A DNA stretch of 64,000 nt from Pseudomonas helleri. GTDB taxonomy: Bacteria; Pseudomonadota; Gammaproteobacteria; Pseudomonadales; Pseudomonadaceae. The stretch spans positions 248,001 through 312,000 of the forward strand of contig NZ_JYLD01000001.1 of the NCBI RefSeq assembly GCF_001043025.1, in the 5' to 3' direction. The notes under the pieces were generated by a model. That model saw nothing but the letters and a program-made list of their open reading frames with translations, had not been told where the DNA came from and did no database searches. Positions 9,131 through 18,714 of this stretch are shown piece by piece; position 1 is the stretch's first letter, and every line of letters begins with the position of its first letter. Both the position numbers and the translations under genes were made by a program.

Positions 9131-12073
9131 TTAGCTCAAGCCCAGTTGCGCCCATATACGCCGAACATCGCGTCGCGCTTCCACCAATTGGTCGCCGCTG
9201 ACCACCCCGGCTTCCTTTTGCAAGGCCTGGCGGTGGGCAACGGCGCGGAAGGCTTTGTACGCCTCACGCAACAGGCTGGCATCGCTGGCGGGCATCAGCC
9301 CGGCCTGTTCCAGCCCTTCAAGAATGCGGATGTTATCGGTATAGCGCAGCAGTTCCGGGTGTTCCCTGGACCACGCCAGGGCCGCGTATTGCACCATAAA
9401 TTCAATATCGACGATACCTCCGGCGTCCTGCTTGAGGTCGAACGGCACCGTGGCCTCGAAGGCATTCTCCCCCGTCCCGGCAGCGGTCAGCCGGGTGCCC
9501 AGGTTGTCGCGCATTTTGGCGCGCATCTCGCTGACCTCCTGACGCAGCTTCGGCAAGTCACGCTCGCGGCCCAACACCTGCGCCCGAACAGCTTCAAAGG
9601 CCGCGCCGACCTGTTGGCAGCCCACCAGCACCCGCGCCCGCACCAGCGCCTGATGTTCCCAGGTCCAGGCTTCGTTCTGTTGATAGCGCTCAAACGCTCC
9701 GAGCGAGCTGACCAACAACCCGGAAGCGCCTGACGGACGCAGGCGCATGTCGACTTCATAGAGCTGGCCGGAGTTGGTTTGGGCAGTGAGCAAATGGATG
9801 ATCCGCTGGCCCAGCCGGGTGAAGAACTGCGCGCTGTCGATGGGCTTGGCACCGTCGGTTTCGGCGTTGGGGTCGCCGTCATGGATAAACACCAGATCCA
9901 GGTCCGAGCCGTGCCCCAGCTCGATCCCGCCGACTTTGCCGTAGCCCACAATAATAAAGCCGGGGTCGCACAGGCTGCCGTCCGCCCGCTGCGGCGTGCC
10001 GTACTTGGCCACGGTTTGGCGCCAGGCCAGGGCCAGCACTTGCTCCAGAATCGCCTCGGCCAGCCAGGTCAGGTAATCGCTGACCTTCATCAGCGGCAAG
10101 CTACCGGCGATTTCTGAGGCCGCCACCCGCAGGCGGTGCGCCAGCTTGAAGTTACGCAGCGCTTCCATCTGCTGTTCAAGGTCGTCCTCGGGGATGCGCG
10201 TGAGTCGCTCGCGCAACTCGGCGGCCAACTCGGGCGCCAACGGTGGCTTGAACAGGCGCCCTTCGTTGAGCAACTCATCAAGCAACAGCGGGAAGCGGGT
10301 GATTTGCTCGGCAATCCACGGGCTGGCCGCGCACAAGGTCAGCAGGCGGCGCAGCGCGTCCGGGTTTTCGGTCAGCAACACCAGATAGGCCGAACGGCGG
10401 GCCACGGCCTCAACCAGCGGCAATACGCGCTCCAGCACCAGGTCCGGGTTGGCATGCTCCACCGCCTGCGCCAGCAAACGCGGGATAAACGCATCCAGAC
10501 GCTCACGCCCCAAACGCTGCATGGCGCGCAACTGCGGGCTGGAGCGCAGGTTGGCCAATTGTTTCAAGGCTTTGGGCGCATCGACAAACCCGGCTTCTTC
10601 TAGTTGCGCACAGGCTGCTGCGTCGTCCTGGACTTCTTCCCACAACGGCAACCACTCGCCGCCGACGATCAGTTCGCCTTCGTCGAGGTCTTCTTCCTCG
10701 TCCGGGTCGGCAATCACCTGACGGAAATGCCAGTCGATACGCCCGCGCCACGCCATCAGTTGCTCATGGAACTGCGCCCACGTGTCAAAGCCCATCATAA
10801 AGGCGATACGCGCCTGATCTTGCTCGCCGTCCGGGAGCATTTGCGTCTGGCGGTCGGCAATGGCCTGGATCGCGTGCTCGGTGTAACGCAAAAACTCGTA
10901 GCCTTCGCGCAACTCATTGACCACCGCAGCCGGCAGGTAGCCTTGCCCCTCAAGGATGCTCAGTACTTTAAGCAGCGGCCGCTGTTGCAGGCTGAGGTCG
11001 CGCCCGCCGTGGATCAACTGGAACGCCTGGGCAATAAACTCGACTTCACGAATGCCGCCCGCGCCCAGCTTGATGTTGTCGGCCATGCCTTTGCGCCGTA
11101 CTTCTTGCTGGATCAACTGCTTCATGGTGCGCAGCGCTTCGATGGCCGAGAAGTCCAGGTAACGCCGATAGACAAATGGGCGCAGCATCTCCAGCAACTG
11201 CGCGCCCATCACTTGATCACCGGCCACCACCCGCGCCTTGATCATCGCGTAGCGTTCCCAGTCGCGGCCCTGGTCCTGGTAATACTGCTCCAGCGCGTTA
11301 AAGCTCAGCACCAGCGCGCCCGACGAGCCGTACGGGCGCAGGCGCATGTCAACGCGAAACACAAACCCGTCGACGGTCATCGGGTCCAGCGCCTTGATCA
11401 AGCGCTGACCCAGGCGAATAAAGAACTCCTGGTTGTCCAGCGGGCGCTTGGCGCCAACGGTTTCGCCGCCCTCGGGGTAGGCGAAAATCAGGTCGATGTC
11501 CGAGGACAGGTTAAGCTCGACGGCGCCGAGCTTGCCCATGCCCAAAATCACCATCGGTTGCGGCTCGCCGCTACGGTGCCCGATGGGCGTGCCGAACTGC
11601 TGGCAATGGCGCTCATACAGCCAGCGGTAGGCTTGATCGATGCTCGCATCGGCCATGTCCGACAAATCGCGACAGGTTTCTATCAGGTCGGCCTGGCGGG
11701 TCAAATCACGCCAGATAATCCGCACTTGCTGGCGCGTGCGTTGGCGGCGCAGGGCACGACCCAGCTCTTCGTCGGTTTGTGCCTGCTGGGCGGCTTCGGC
11801 AATCTGCCCGCACAACTCGCCGGGGGCGAAGCTGCGGTCCAGCTCACCCCAGCTCACCAGTTCCAGCAACATCAAAGGGTCACGTAACACCTGTTCAATA
11901 AAGAAGTCGCTCGCCGCACTCACCCGGGCAAAGTCTGACCAGCGTTCAGACGACCATTCGTCGAGTCCCTGCTCGCCTTCCAGACCGGCCACGGCACTGC
12001 GCCAGGACTGCTCGGCGCGGCTGGCAAGGGGCAATAAAAGGGAGGGGATTGCGGCAAGCGAGGGAAGGCTCAT
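9131..12073 (-). CDS. glnE: Glutamine synthetase adenylyltransferase / adenylyl-removing enzyme
   Basis: 980 residues, full length. Two nucleotidyltransferase halves are each marked by a conserved signature: GMGKLGAVELNLSSDIDL in the N-terminal adenylyl-removase half and GYGKVGGIELGHGSDLDL in the C-terminal adenylyltransferase half. Helical linker regions lie between them. GlnE adds AMP to or removes it from glutamine synthetase in response to PII and glutamine. Transcribed divergently from aceE across a 384-base gap. Confidence 0.97.
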   Translation of the reverse strand: MSLPSLAAIPSLLLPLASRAEQSWRSAVAGLEGEQGLDEWSSERWSDFARVSAASDFFIEQVLRDPLMLLELVSWGELDRSFAPGELCGQIAEAAQQAQTDEELGRALRRQRTRQQVRIIWRDLTRQADLIETCRDLSDMADASIDQAYRWLYERHCQQFGTPIGHRSGEPQPMVILGMGKLGAVELNLSSDIDLIFAYPEGGETVGAKRPLDNQEFFIRLGQRLIKALDPMTVDGFVFRVDMRLRPYGSSGALVLSFNALEQYYQDQGRDWERYAMIKARVVAGDQVMGAQLLEMLRPFVYRRYLDFSAIEALRTMKQLIQQEVRRKGMADNIKLGAGGIREVEFIAQAFQLIHGGRDLSLQQRPLLKVLSILEGQGYLPAAVVNELREGYEFLRYTEHAIQAIADRQTQMLPDGEQDQARIAFMMGFDTWAQFHEQLMAWRGRIDWHFRQVIADPDEEEDLDEGELIVGGEWLPLWEEVQDDAAACAQLEEAGFVDAPKALKQLANLRSSPQLRAMQRLGRERLDAFIPRLLAQAVEHANPDLVLERVLPLVEAVARRSAYLVLLTENPDALRRLLTLCAASPWIAEQITRFPLLLDELLNEGRLFKPPLAPELAAELRERLTRIPEDDLEQQMEALRNFKLAHRLRVAASEIAGSLPLMKVSDYLTWLAEAILEQVLALAWRQTVAKYGTPQRADGSLCDPGFIIVGYGKVGGIELGHGSDLDLVFIHDGDPNAETDGAKPIDSAQFFTRLGQRIIHLLTAQTNSGQLYEVDMRLRPSGASGLLVSSLGAFERYQQNEAWTWEHQALVRARVLVGCQQVGAAFEAVRAQVLGRERDLPKLRQEVSEMRAKMRDNLGTRLTAAGTGENAFEATVPFDLKQDAGGIVDIEFMVQYAALAWSREHPELLRYTDNIRILEGLEQAGLMPASDASLLREAYKAFRAVAHRQALQKEAGVVSGDQLVEARRDVRRIWAQLGLS

Positions 12074-12279
12074 GGTCTATCCTTGATCGGCGATGGTATT
12101 GCCGAGTACGGTGACTGGAAGAAACAGCGGTTAAACCCGACTGTCGAACAAAGGTTATAAATAGCTTAAAAACGTGATTCTTTAGCAAAAAAACATTGTC
12201 ACAACGGCCAAACACCAAACACAGAACCAACAATATCGATTTATCGCACAACCCAACAGGTGACCTTCGAAGGCTTCCC

Positions 12280-12294
12280 TGTAGTTTTACTACT
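12280..12294. promoter_or_regulatory. aceEF operator copy 1 (GntR/FadR-like palindrome)
   Basis: GTAGTTTTACTAC (12281-12293) is the palindrome GTAGT-TTT-ACTAC. It is the reverse complement of copy 2 at 12332-12346. The pattern fits GT(N)nAC sites of GntR-type regulators such as PdhR/LldR. The regulator is inferred and not in the window. Confidence 0.65.
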
Positions 12295-12331
12295 GAGTCA
12301 AACACTCGAAAGGCTGAAATGAGCAACGATT

Positions 12332-12346
12332 TGTAGTAAAACTACA
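12332..12346. promoter_or_regulatory. aceEF operator copy 2 (GntR/FadR-like palindrome)
   Basis: TGTAGTAAAACTACA is a perfect 6+3+6 palindrome. Its centre is 52 bases from copy 1, close to five helical turns, a spacing that suits cooperative or looped repressor binding upstream of the pyruvate dehydrogenase genes. Confidence 0.7.
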
Positions 12347-12457
12347 CGACGCCGGAATCAACCTTCCGGTCATCCAAGAATTTATGTCGTCTGCCCACAA
12401 GGCCAGTCGCAAACTCAGGCAACCGATTCTGGAAGCCTTTCCGCCCTGGAGCAAGCC

Positions 12458-15103
12458 ATGCAAGACCTCGATCCCGTCGAAACCCAGGAATGGCTGGACG
12501 CCCTGGAATCGGTTCTCGACAAAGAAGGCGAAGACCGTGCTCACTATCTGATGACCCGTATGGGTGAGCTCGCTACTCGCACCGGTTCGCAACTCCCGTA
12601 CGCCATCACGACTCCATACCGCAACACGATTCCTGTTACCCACGAAGCACGCATGCCTGGCGACCTGTTCATGGAACGCCGCATTCGCTCGCTGGTACGC
12701 TGGAACGCCATGGCTATGGTTATGCGCACGAACTTGAAAGATTCTGACCTGGGCGGTCATATCTCCAGCTTCGCTTCCAGCGCAACCCTGTATGACATCG
12801 GCTTCAACTACTTCTTCCAGGCCCCGACCGAAGAACACGGCGGCGACCTGATCTACTTCCAGGGTCACACCTCGCCAGGCGTTTACGCCCGTGCGTTCAT
12901 GGAAGGTCGCATCAGCGAAGAACAAATGAACAACTTCCGCCAGGAAGTCGACGGTCAGGGCCTGTCGTCCTACCCGCACCCTTGGCTGATGCCTGATTTC
13001 TGGCAGTTCCCGACGGTATCTATGGGCCTTGGCCCGATCCAGGCGATCTACCAGGCGCGCTTCATGAAGTACCTGGAATCGCGTGGCTACATCCCTGCAG
13101 GCAAGCAAAAAGTCTGGTGTTTCCTGGGCGACGGCGAGTGTGACGAGCCGGAATCCCTGGGCGCCATCTCCCTGGCTGGCCGCGAAAACCTCGACAACCT
13201 GATCTTCGTCATCAACTGCAACCTGCAGCGCCTCGACGGCCCGGTTCGCGGCAACGGCAAGATCATCCAGGAACTCGAAGGCGTGTTCCGCGGTGCTCAG
13301 TGGAACGTGACCAAGGTCATCTGGGGCCGTTTCTGGGACCCACTGCTGGCCAAAGACGTCGACGGCATCCTGCAACGTCGCATGGACGAAGTCATCGACG
13401 GCGAGTACCAGAACTACAAAGCCAAAGACGGCGCGTTCGTACGTGAACACTTCTTCAACACGCCAGAACTCAAGGCGATGGTTGCTGACTTGTCCGACGA
13501 CGAGATCTGGAAACTCAACCGTGGCGGCCACGACCCGTACAAGGTCTACGCGGCGTACCACGAAGCGGTCAACCACAAAGACCAGCCAACCGTCATCTTG
13601 GCCAAGACCATCAAGGGTTACGGCACTGGCGCTGGCGAAGCGAAAAACACGGCGCACAACACCAAGAAAGTCGATGTCGACAGCCTGAAGTTGTTCCGTG
13701 ACCGTTTCGACATCCCGGTCAAAGACGAAGACATCGAGTCCCTGCCATTCTTCAAACCGGAAGAAGGCAGCGCCGAAGCCCGCTACCTGAGCGAGCGTCG
13801 CACTGCACTGGGCGGTTTCGTGCCTCAGCGTCGTGCCAAGAGCCTGAGCATTCCGACCCCGCCACTGGACACTCTCAAGGCCATCCTTGACGGTTCCGGC
13901 GACCGTGAAATTTCCACCACCATGGCGTTCGTGCGCATCCTCGCACAGCTGGTGAAGGACAAGGACATCGGTCAGCGCATCGTACCGATCATCCCGGACG
14001 AAGCCCGTACCTTCGGTATGGAAGGCATGTTCCGTCAGTTGGGCATCTACTCCTCCGTCGGCCAGCTCTACGAGCCAGTCGATAAAGACCAGGTGATGTT
14101 CTACAAGGAAGACAAAAAGGGCCAGATCCTCGAAGAAGGCATCAACGAAGCAGGCGCCATGAGCTCCTTCATCGCGGCCGGTACTTCGTACTCGAACCAC
14201 AACCAGCCAATGCTGCCGTTCTACATCTTCTACTCGATGTTCGGCTTCCAGCGTATTGGCGACCTGGCCTGGGCCGCTGGCGACAGCCGCACCCGTGGCT
14301 TCCTGATCGGCGGCACCGCCGGGCGTACCACGCTCAACGGTGAAGGCCTGCAACACGAAGACGGTCACAGCCACATCCTGGCCGCGACCATCCCGAACTG
14401 CCGCACCTATGACCCAACCTACGGCTATGAGCTGGCGGTGATCATTCAGGACGGCATGAAGAAGATGACCGAAGAGCAACAGGACGTCTTCTACTACATC
14501 ACCGTGATGAACGAGTCTTACCAGCAACCTGCCATGCCGGCCGGTGTTGAAGAAGGCATCGTCAAAGGGATGTACCTGCTGGAAGAAGACACCAAGGAAG
14601 CGGCTCACCACGTACAACTGATGGGCTCCGGCACCATCCTGCGTGAAGTGCGTGAAGCGGCGAAAATCCTGCGTGAAGAGTTCAACGTCGGCGCTGACGT
14701 ATGGAGCGTTACCAGCTTCAACGAACTGCGTCGCGACGGCCTGGCCGTTGAGCGTCACAACCGTCTGCACCCTGGCCAGAAGCCACAGCGCACCTTCGTT
14801 GAAGAGTGCCTGACTGGCCGTAAAGGTCCGGTCATTGCTTCTACCGACTACATGAAGCTGTTCGCTGAGCAGATTCGTCAGTGGGTACCGGTCAAGGAAT
14901 TCAAAGTGCTGGGCACTGACGGTTTCGGCCGCAGCGACAGCCGCAAAAAACTGCGTCACTTCTTTGAAGTAGACCGTCACTTCGTGGTGTTGGCAGCCCT
15001 GGAAGCCCTGGCTGACCGTGGTGAAATCGAACCTAAGGTGATTGCAGACGCTATCGTCAAGTTCGGTATCAACCCGGAAAAACGCAACCCACTGGACTGC
15101 TGA
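12458..15103 (+). CDS. aceE: Pyruvate dehydrogenase E1 component
   Basis: 881 residues, the homodimeric E1 length. MQDLDPVETQEWLDALESVL is the conserved start. The thiamine-diphosphate site is GDGECDEPESLGAISLAGRE with NCNLQRLDGPVRGN. The pyrimidine domain includes DEARTFGMEGMFRQLGIYSS and GEGLQHEDGHSH. E1 decarboxylates pyruvate and reductively acetylates the lipoyl groups of AceF. It forms an operon with aceF (11-base gap) and codon use is strongly biased, as expected for a highly expressed gene. The 896-codon open frame on the opposite strand is a shadow. Confidence 0.98.
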   Translation: MQDLDPVETQEWLDALESVLDKEGEDRAHYLMTRMGELATRTGSQLPYAITTPYRNTIPVTHEARMPGDLFMERRIRSLVRWNAMAMVMRTNLKDSDLGGHISSFASSATLYDIGFNYFFQAPTEEHGGDLIYFQGHTSPGVYARAFMEGRISEEQMNNFRQEVDGQGLSSYPHPWLMPDFWQFPTVSMGLGPIQAIYQARFMKYLESRGYIPAGKQKVWCFLGDGECDEPESLGAISLAGRENLDNLIFVINCNLQRLDGPVRGNGKIIQELEGVFRGAQWNVTKVIWGRFWDPLLAKDVDGILQRRMDEVIDGEYQNYKAKDGAFVREHFFNTPELKAMVADLSDDEIWKLNRGGHDPYKVYAAYHEAVNHKDQPTVILAKTIKGYGTGAGEAKNTAHNTKKVDVDSLKLFRDRFDIPVKDEDIESLPFFKPEEGSAEARYLSERRTALGGFVPQRRAKSLSIPTPPLDTLKAILDGSGDREISTTMAFVRILAQLVKDKDIGQRIVPIIPDEARTFGMEGMFRQLGIYSSVGQLYEPVDKDQVMFYKEDKKGQILEEGINEAGAMSSFIAAGTSYSNHNQPMLPFYIFYSMFGFQRIGDLAWAAGDSRTRGFLIGGTAGRTTLNGEGLQHEDGHSHILAATIPNCRTYDPTYGYELAVIIQDGMKKMTEEQQDVFYYITVMNESYQQPAMPAGVEEGIVKGMYLLEEDTKEAAHHVQLMGSGTILREVREAAKILREEFNVGADVWSVTSFNELRRDGLAVERHNRLHPGQKPQRTFVEECLTGRKGPVIASTDYMKLFAEQIRQWVPVKEFKVLGTDGFGRSDSRKKLRHFFEVDRHFVVLAALEALADRGEIEPKVIADAIVKFGINPEKRNPLDC

Positions 15104-15114
15104 GGAGAATTTTT

Positions 15115-16761
15115 GTGAGCGAACTCATTCGAGTACCTGACATCGGCAGCGGTGACGGTGAAGTCATCGAACTGTTTGTAAAGGTCGGTGACCGTGTCGA
15201 AGCTGATCAGAGCATTCTGACGCTGGAATCGGACAAGGCGAGCATGGAAATCCCTGCGCCTAAAGCCGGTATCGTCAAAAGCCTGAAAGTAAAGCTGGGC
15301 GACCGCTTGAAAGAAGGCGACGAACTGCTTGAGCTGGAAGCTGAAGGCGGCGCTGCACCTGCCCCTGAAGCGGCCGCACCGGCGCCGGCAGCGGCGGCTG
15401 AAAAGCCAGCGGCTGCCCCTGCCGCCGAGGCCCCTGCGGCACCGGCTGCAGCACCGGCAAGCGAGTCGGTTCAAGACATCCACGTGCCGGACATCGGTTC
15501 GTCGGGCAAAGCCAAAATCATCGAGATTCTGGTCAAGGCTGGCGACACCGTTGAGGCTGATCAATCGCTGATCACCCTTGAATCCGACAAGGCCAGCATG
15601 GAAATCCCGTCGCCTGCCGCAGGCGTGGTGGAAAGCATTGCCGTCAAGCTGGACGACGAAGTGGGCACTGGCGACTTCATCCTCAAGCTGAAAGTGGCGG
15701 GCGCTGCTGCGCCAGCCGCGCCTGCACAAGCGGCGCCAGCTCCGGCGGCCAAAGCTGAAGCACCGGCGGCGGCTCCTGCGCCGGCTGCCAAGGCTGAAGC
15801 GGCCCCTGCTCCGGCACCGGCGGCTGCCCCTGCGCCAAGCGGTGCCAAAGTTCACGCCGGCCCTGCCGTGCGTCAACTGGCCCGTGAGTTTGGTGTAGAG
15901 CTGAACGCGGTGAGCCCAAGTGGCCCACACGGTCGCGTCTTGAAAGAAGACGTACAGGCTTACGTCAAAACCGCTCTGCAGAAGGCCAAGGAAGCTCCGG
16001 CTGCCGGCGCTGCAACTGGCGGCGCAGGCATTCCGCCGATCCCGACAGTCGACTTCAGCCGTTTCGGTGAAGTTGAAGAAGTGGCCATGACCCGCCTGAT
16101 GCAAATCGGCGCGTCGAGCCTGCACCGCAGCTGGCTGAACATCCCGCACGTGACTCAGTTCGACCAGGCTGACATCACCGAGCTGGAAGCTTTCCGCGTT
16201 GCGCAAAAAGCCGTCGCAGAAAAAGCCGGTGTGAAACTGACCGTCCTGCCGCTGCTGCTCAAAGCCTGCGCACACCTGCTCAAGGAACTGCCAGACTTCA
16301 ACAGCTCGCTGGCGCCAAGCGGCAAAGCGATCATCCGCAAGAAGTATGTACACATCGGCTTCGCCGTAGACACCCCGGACGGCTTGCTGGTGCCGGTGAT
16401 CAAGAACGTTGATCAGAAGAGCCTGCTGCAACTGGCAGGTGAAGCCGCTGCACTGGCTGCCAAAGCCCGTGACAAGAAGCTCACCGCTGACGACATGCAG
16501 GGCGCTTGCTTCACCATTTCCAGCTTGGGTCACATTGGCGGCACCGGCTTCACGCCGATCGTCAACGCACCGGAAGTGGCGATCTTGGGCGTGTCCAAGG
16601 CAACCATGCAGCCAGTCTGGGACGGCAAAGCCTTCCAGCCGAAGCTGATGCTGCCACTGTCGCTGTCCTACGATCACCGTGTGATCAACGGCGCTGCAGC
16701 TGCACGCTTCACCCAGCGTCTGAGCCAGTTGCTGGGCGACATCCGCACCATCTTGCTGTAA
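15115..16761 (+). CDS. aceF: Pyruvate dehydrogenase E2, dihydrolipoyl acetyltransferase
   Basis: 548 residues from a GTG start preceded by GAGGAGA. Two lipoyl domains, each with the lipoylated Lys in ESDKASMEIP (near residues 41 and 158), are separated by Ala-Pro-rich flexible linkers. A peripheral subunit-binding domain follows (VRQLAREFGVELNAVSPSG). The C-terminal catalytic acetyltransferase domain carries SYDHRVINGAAAARF with the active-site His. It transfers acetyl from lipoate to CoA and forms the complex core. The third component (E3) is not in the window. Confidence 0.97.
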   Translation: MSELIRVPDIGSGDGEVIELFVKVGDRVEADQSILTLESDKASMEIPAPKAGIVKSLKVKLGDRLKEGDELLELEAEGGAAPAPEAAAPAPAAAAEKPAAAPAAEAPAAPAAAPASESVQDIHVPDIGSSGKAKIIEILVKAGDTVEADQSLITLESDKASMEIPSPAAGVVESIAVKLDDEVGTGDFILKLKVAGAAAPAAPAQAAPAPAAKAEAPAAAPAPAAKAEAAPAPAPAAAPAPSGAKVHAGPAVRQLAREFGVELNAVSPSGPHGRVLKEDVQAYVKTALQKAKEAPAAGAATGGAGIPPIPTVDFSRFGEVEEVAMTRLMQIGASSLHRSWLNIPHVTQFDQADITELEAFRVAQKAVAEKAGVKLTVLPLLLKACAHLLKELPDFNSSLAPSGKAIIRKKYVHIGFAVDTPDGLLVPVIKNVDQKSLLQLAGEAAALAAKARDKKLTADDMQGACFTISSLGHIGGTGFTPIVNAPEVAILGVSKATMQPVWDGKAFQPKLMLPLSLSYDHRVINGAAAARFTQRLSQLLGDIRTILL

Positions 16762-16767
16762 GCCACG

Positions 16768-16795
16768 TCCCGGCCTTCCTCACCGAAGGCCGGGA
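16768..16795 (+). terminator. GC-rich hairpin just after aceF
   Basis: Perfect 11-base stem TCCCGGCCTTC / GAAGGCCGGGA with a six-base loop, starting 7 bases after the aceF stop. No U-tract follows, so it may protect the mRNA 3' end or assist the next terminator. Confidence 0.7.
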
Positions 16796-16833
16796 TAGCG
16801 CACTGTTTTCCGAGCGCCACGCTCGTACCTCAA

Positions 16834-16861
16834 CCCCGCCCAATAAGCGGGGCTTTTTTTT
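16834..16861 (+). terminator. Rho-independent terminator of aceEF
   Basis: Stem CCCCGC / GCGGGG with a seven-base loop, followed by CTTTTTTTT. A classical intrinsic terminator on the plus strand. Confidence 0.9.
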
Positions 16862-16885
16862 GCCTGAACACTCACCAATATCCTC

Positions 16886-16956
16886 GTAGGAGCTGCCGCA
16901 GGCTGCGATCTTTTGACGTTGAAGATCAAAAGATCGCAGCCTGCGGCAGCTCCTAC
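16886..16956. repeat. REP palindrome 3 (variant arm sequence)
   Basis: Inverted repeat with arms GTAGGAGCTGCCGCAGGCTG / CAGCCTGCGGCAGCTCCTAC around the shared GATCTTTTGA...TCAAAAGATC core. It is a second sequence class of the REP family, matching the type found inside the apeL-like gene. Confidence 0.93.
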
Positions 16957-17139
16957 ACACAAGCAGGTGCGCGCCAGGTTCTTGATTCTGTAACCAGAAA
17001 ATTCCCTCACCACACAACACCCCGGCACTACGAAGCCCGCTGATGTTGAGAGGCGAAGATCCCTCTGCCCCCCTCTACGGTTAATGAAAGGACTTAACCG
17101 CGGCGACAGGGATCGCCACTTATCAAAAAGGATTTCGAC
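16957..17139 (+). promoter_or_regulatory. Upstream region of the PhoD-like gene
   Basis: Contains a small hairpin GGTTAA-(9)-TTAACC at 17079-17099 and an AAGGA ribosome-binding site shortly before ATG 17140. Together with the two hairpins and the REP it fills the 378-base aceF-phoD gap. No clear promoter boxes could be assigned. Confidence 0.4.
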
Positions 17140-18528
17140 ATGGACACACCCACCGTTGGCCCCATAGTGGGCTACACCACCTCAGAGCAAGCGCGCATTT
17201 TTATCCGTGGCGCTGCCGATGCTGAAAATGCCGTTTTTGCCGCTGTTCGCTACCGTAAAGCGGGCACGCAGCAATGGTCTGCCGGCCTCTATTCGAAGCT
17301 CAGTGGCACTTATGACATGTCTGACACCCTGGTCCTGCGCGGGCTGAGCGCAGACACCCCCTACGAATACCAGGCAGGCTGGTTCAGAACCACTTACCTT
17401 GACCACACTCCGGACACCGTCAAACACATAGCGCTGGAATGGCCCTCAACGATCTACCGATTTAAATCTGCCTCCCCCAAACGAAACCGCACGCATCGCT
17501 ACGTTGTAGGCTCATGCCGCTACCTGCGGCTCACACTAAACACCCCTTCGCGGCCAGAACTGGGCGACAAGATCTTCAAGGCTATCAGCAACCTGAACGC
17601 CAGCGCCCCGCTTGATGGCGTGCTGATGATCGGGGATCAGGTGTACGTCGATGACATGAACATCTTCGCCCCCGACCGGGAGTACGCAGACATCTCGCGC
17701 AAATACCGGGCAGCGTTTTCACAGCCGCACATCCGCCAGCTCATGGCCAGCACCCCGACGTACATGATCCTCGACGACCATGAGATCGAAGATAACTGGC
17801 CTGCAAGTCGCAGCCACCAGGACGACGAGCTCTACAGCAATGCCATTCGCGCCTACGAAACCTTCCAGTGCAGCCACGGCCCCGCCCACGACCTGCTCAC
17901 AGACGGGTGCATCAACCGCAGCGTAGAGAAATACTGGTACACCTTTGCCGATGGCGACACCGACTGGTTTGTCATGGACTGTCGCACCGAGCGCGTGTTA
18001 ACCGGCACTGACCGCAGGATGATCGGCGTCGAGCAAGAAAACGCCCTTCACAAATGGGTGAAAAACAGCACCGCCAAAGTGAAGTTCATCGTCAGCAGCG
18101 TGATGTTCATGCCCGATCAAAAAAGCCATGGCGATGACGGTTGGAAGTCATTTGCCGCACAACGCTTGCGCCTGCTGGAAGTCATCCGCGCCAACGCCGT
18201 TAAAAACGTGATGTTTGTCAGCGGCGACATCCACGGTTCTTTGACCTGCTCACTCACCCACAGCGAAGACCCTGACTTTGTGGTGCACGGCATCGTCTCG
18301 TCACCGCTGTGCAATAGCAGGCTGTTACCGTACGCGAAGGCCAGTAATCTGCTGCTCAATACCCCGCTGGCCAGTGATGGGCAAGGCTATTATTCCCCCG
18401 CATTGACCAGCGCCATGGTCAGCGAAGATAACTTCGCCTGCCTGACCCTCACCGGGCAGCACTTGCAGGTCGACTTTTATAACCCTAAGGGTCGGGTGCT
18501 TGAGTCGGTGACGATTGCATTGAAATAA
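17140..18528 (+). CDS. PhoD-like metallophosphatase (alkaline phosphatase D family)
   Basis: 462 residues. A short N-terminal fibronectin-like part (residues 1-110) precedes the phosphatase domain. Metal-ligand motifs in order are VVGSCRY, MIGDQVYVDD, ILDDHEIEDNW and VSGDIHGSL. No Sec or Tat signal peptide is visible at MDTPTVGPIVGY, so this copy is probably cytoplasmic, unlike classical secreted PhoD. Family enzymes hydrolyse phosphomono- or diesters. The substrate here is unknown. It stands alone between aceF and dipA, a place where I recall no gene in P. aeruginosa, so it is probably an acquired insertion. Confidence 0.85.
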   Translation: MDTPTVGPIVGYTTSEQARIFIRGAADAENAVFAAVRYRKAGTQQWSAGLYSKLSGTYDMSDTLVLRGLSADTPYEYQAGWFRTTYLDHTPDTVKHIALEWPSTIYRFKSASPKRNRTHRYVVGSCRYLRLTLNTPSRPELGDKIFKAISNLNASAPLDGVLMIGDQVYVDDMNIFAPDREYADISRKYRAAFSQPHIRQLMASTPTYMILDDHEIEDNWPASRSHQDDELYSNAIRAYETFQCSHGPAHDLLTDGCINRSVEKYWYTFADGDTDWFVMDCRTERVLTGTDRRMIGVEQENALHKWVKNSTAKVKFIVSSVMFMPDQKSHGDDGWKSFAAQRLRLLEVIRANAVKNVMFVSGDIHGSLTCSLTHSEDPDFVVHGIVSSPLCNSRLLPYAKASNLLLNTPLASDGQGYYSPALTSAMVSEDNFACLTLTGQHLQVDFYNPKGRVLESVTIALK

Positions 18529-18714
18529 CAGTCATAAAACTGAAACCAGCGATCGCCAGCCTGTTGCATCCTGACGTTGCGGCGCTAACCTTCAAGTGGG
18601 TGATGTCAATCATGTTCACTTGTCAGCTCAGTACGCATGATGCAACCTTGCCGCAGACCGCAGGAACAGGGGTTGAGCCCTGATGCCATCCGCAAGTGTG
18701 AAGCGAGTACCCCA

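Larger units (their letters stand above)
12074..12457 (+). promoter_or_regulatory. glnE/aceE divergent intergenic region with aceE promoter
   Basis: 384 bases without a gene. The middle part (about 12160-12250) is AT-rich. Two copies of one palindromic operator follow at 12280-12294 and 12332-12346. A small hairpin (CCGGA...TCCGG, about 12352-12370) then precedes the aceE ribosome-binding site (GGAG about 7 bases before ATG 12458). The aceEF promoter is inferred to lie around the operators; no -35/-10 pair was assigned. Confidence 0.6.

Noticed and set aside
12290..14980. Very long minus-strand open frame (896 codons) opposite aceE
   Set aside because: It is the shadow of a highly expressed, codon-biased gene; aceE is unmistakable and the antisense product has no recognisable fold or start signal.
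14977..16677. 566-codon minus-strand frame opposite aceF
   Set aside because: Antisense shadow, rich in Arg/Cys from the Ala-Pro linkers of aceF.
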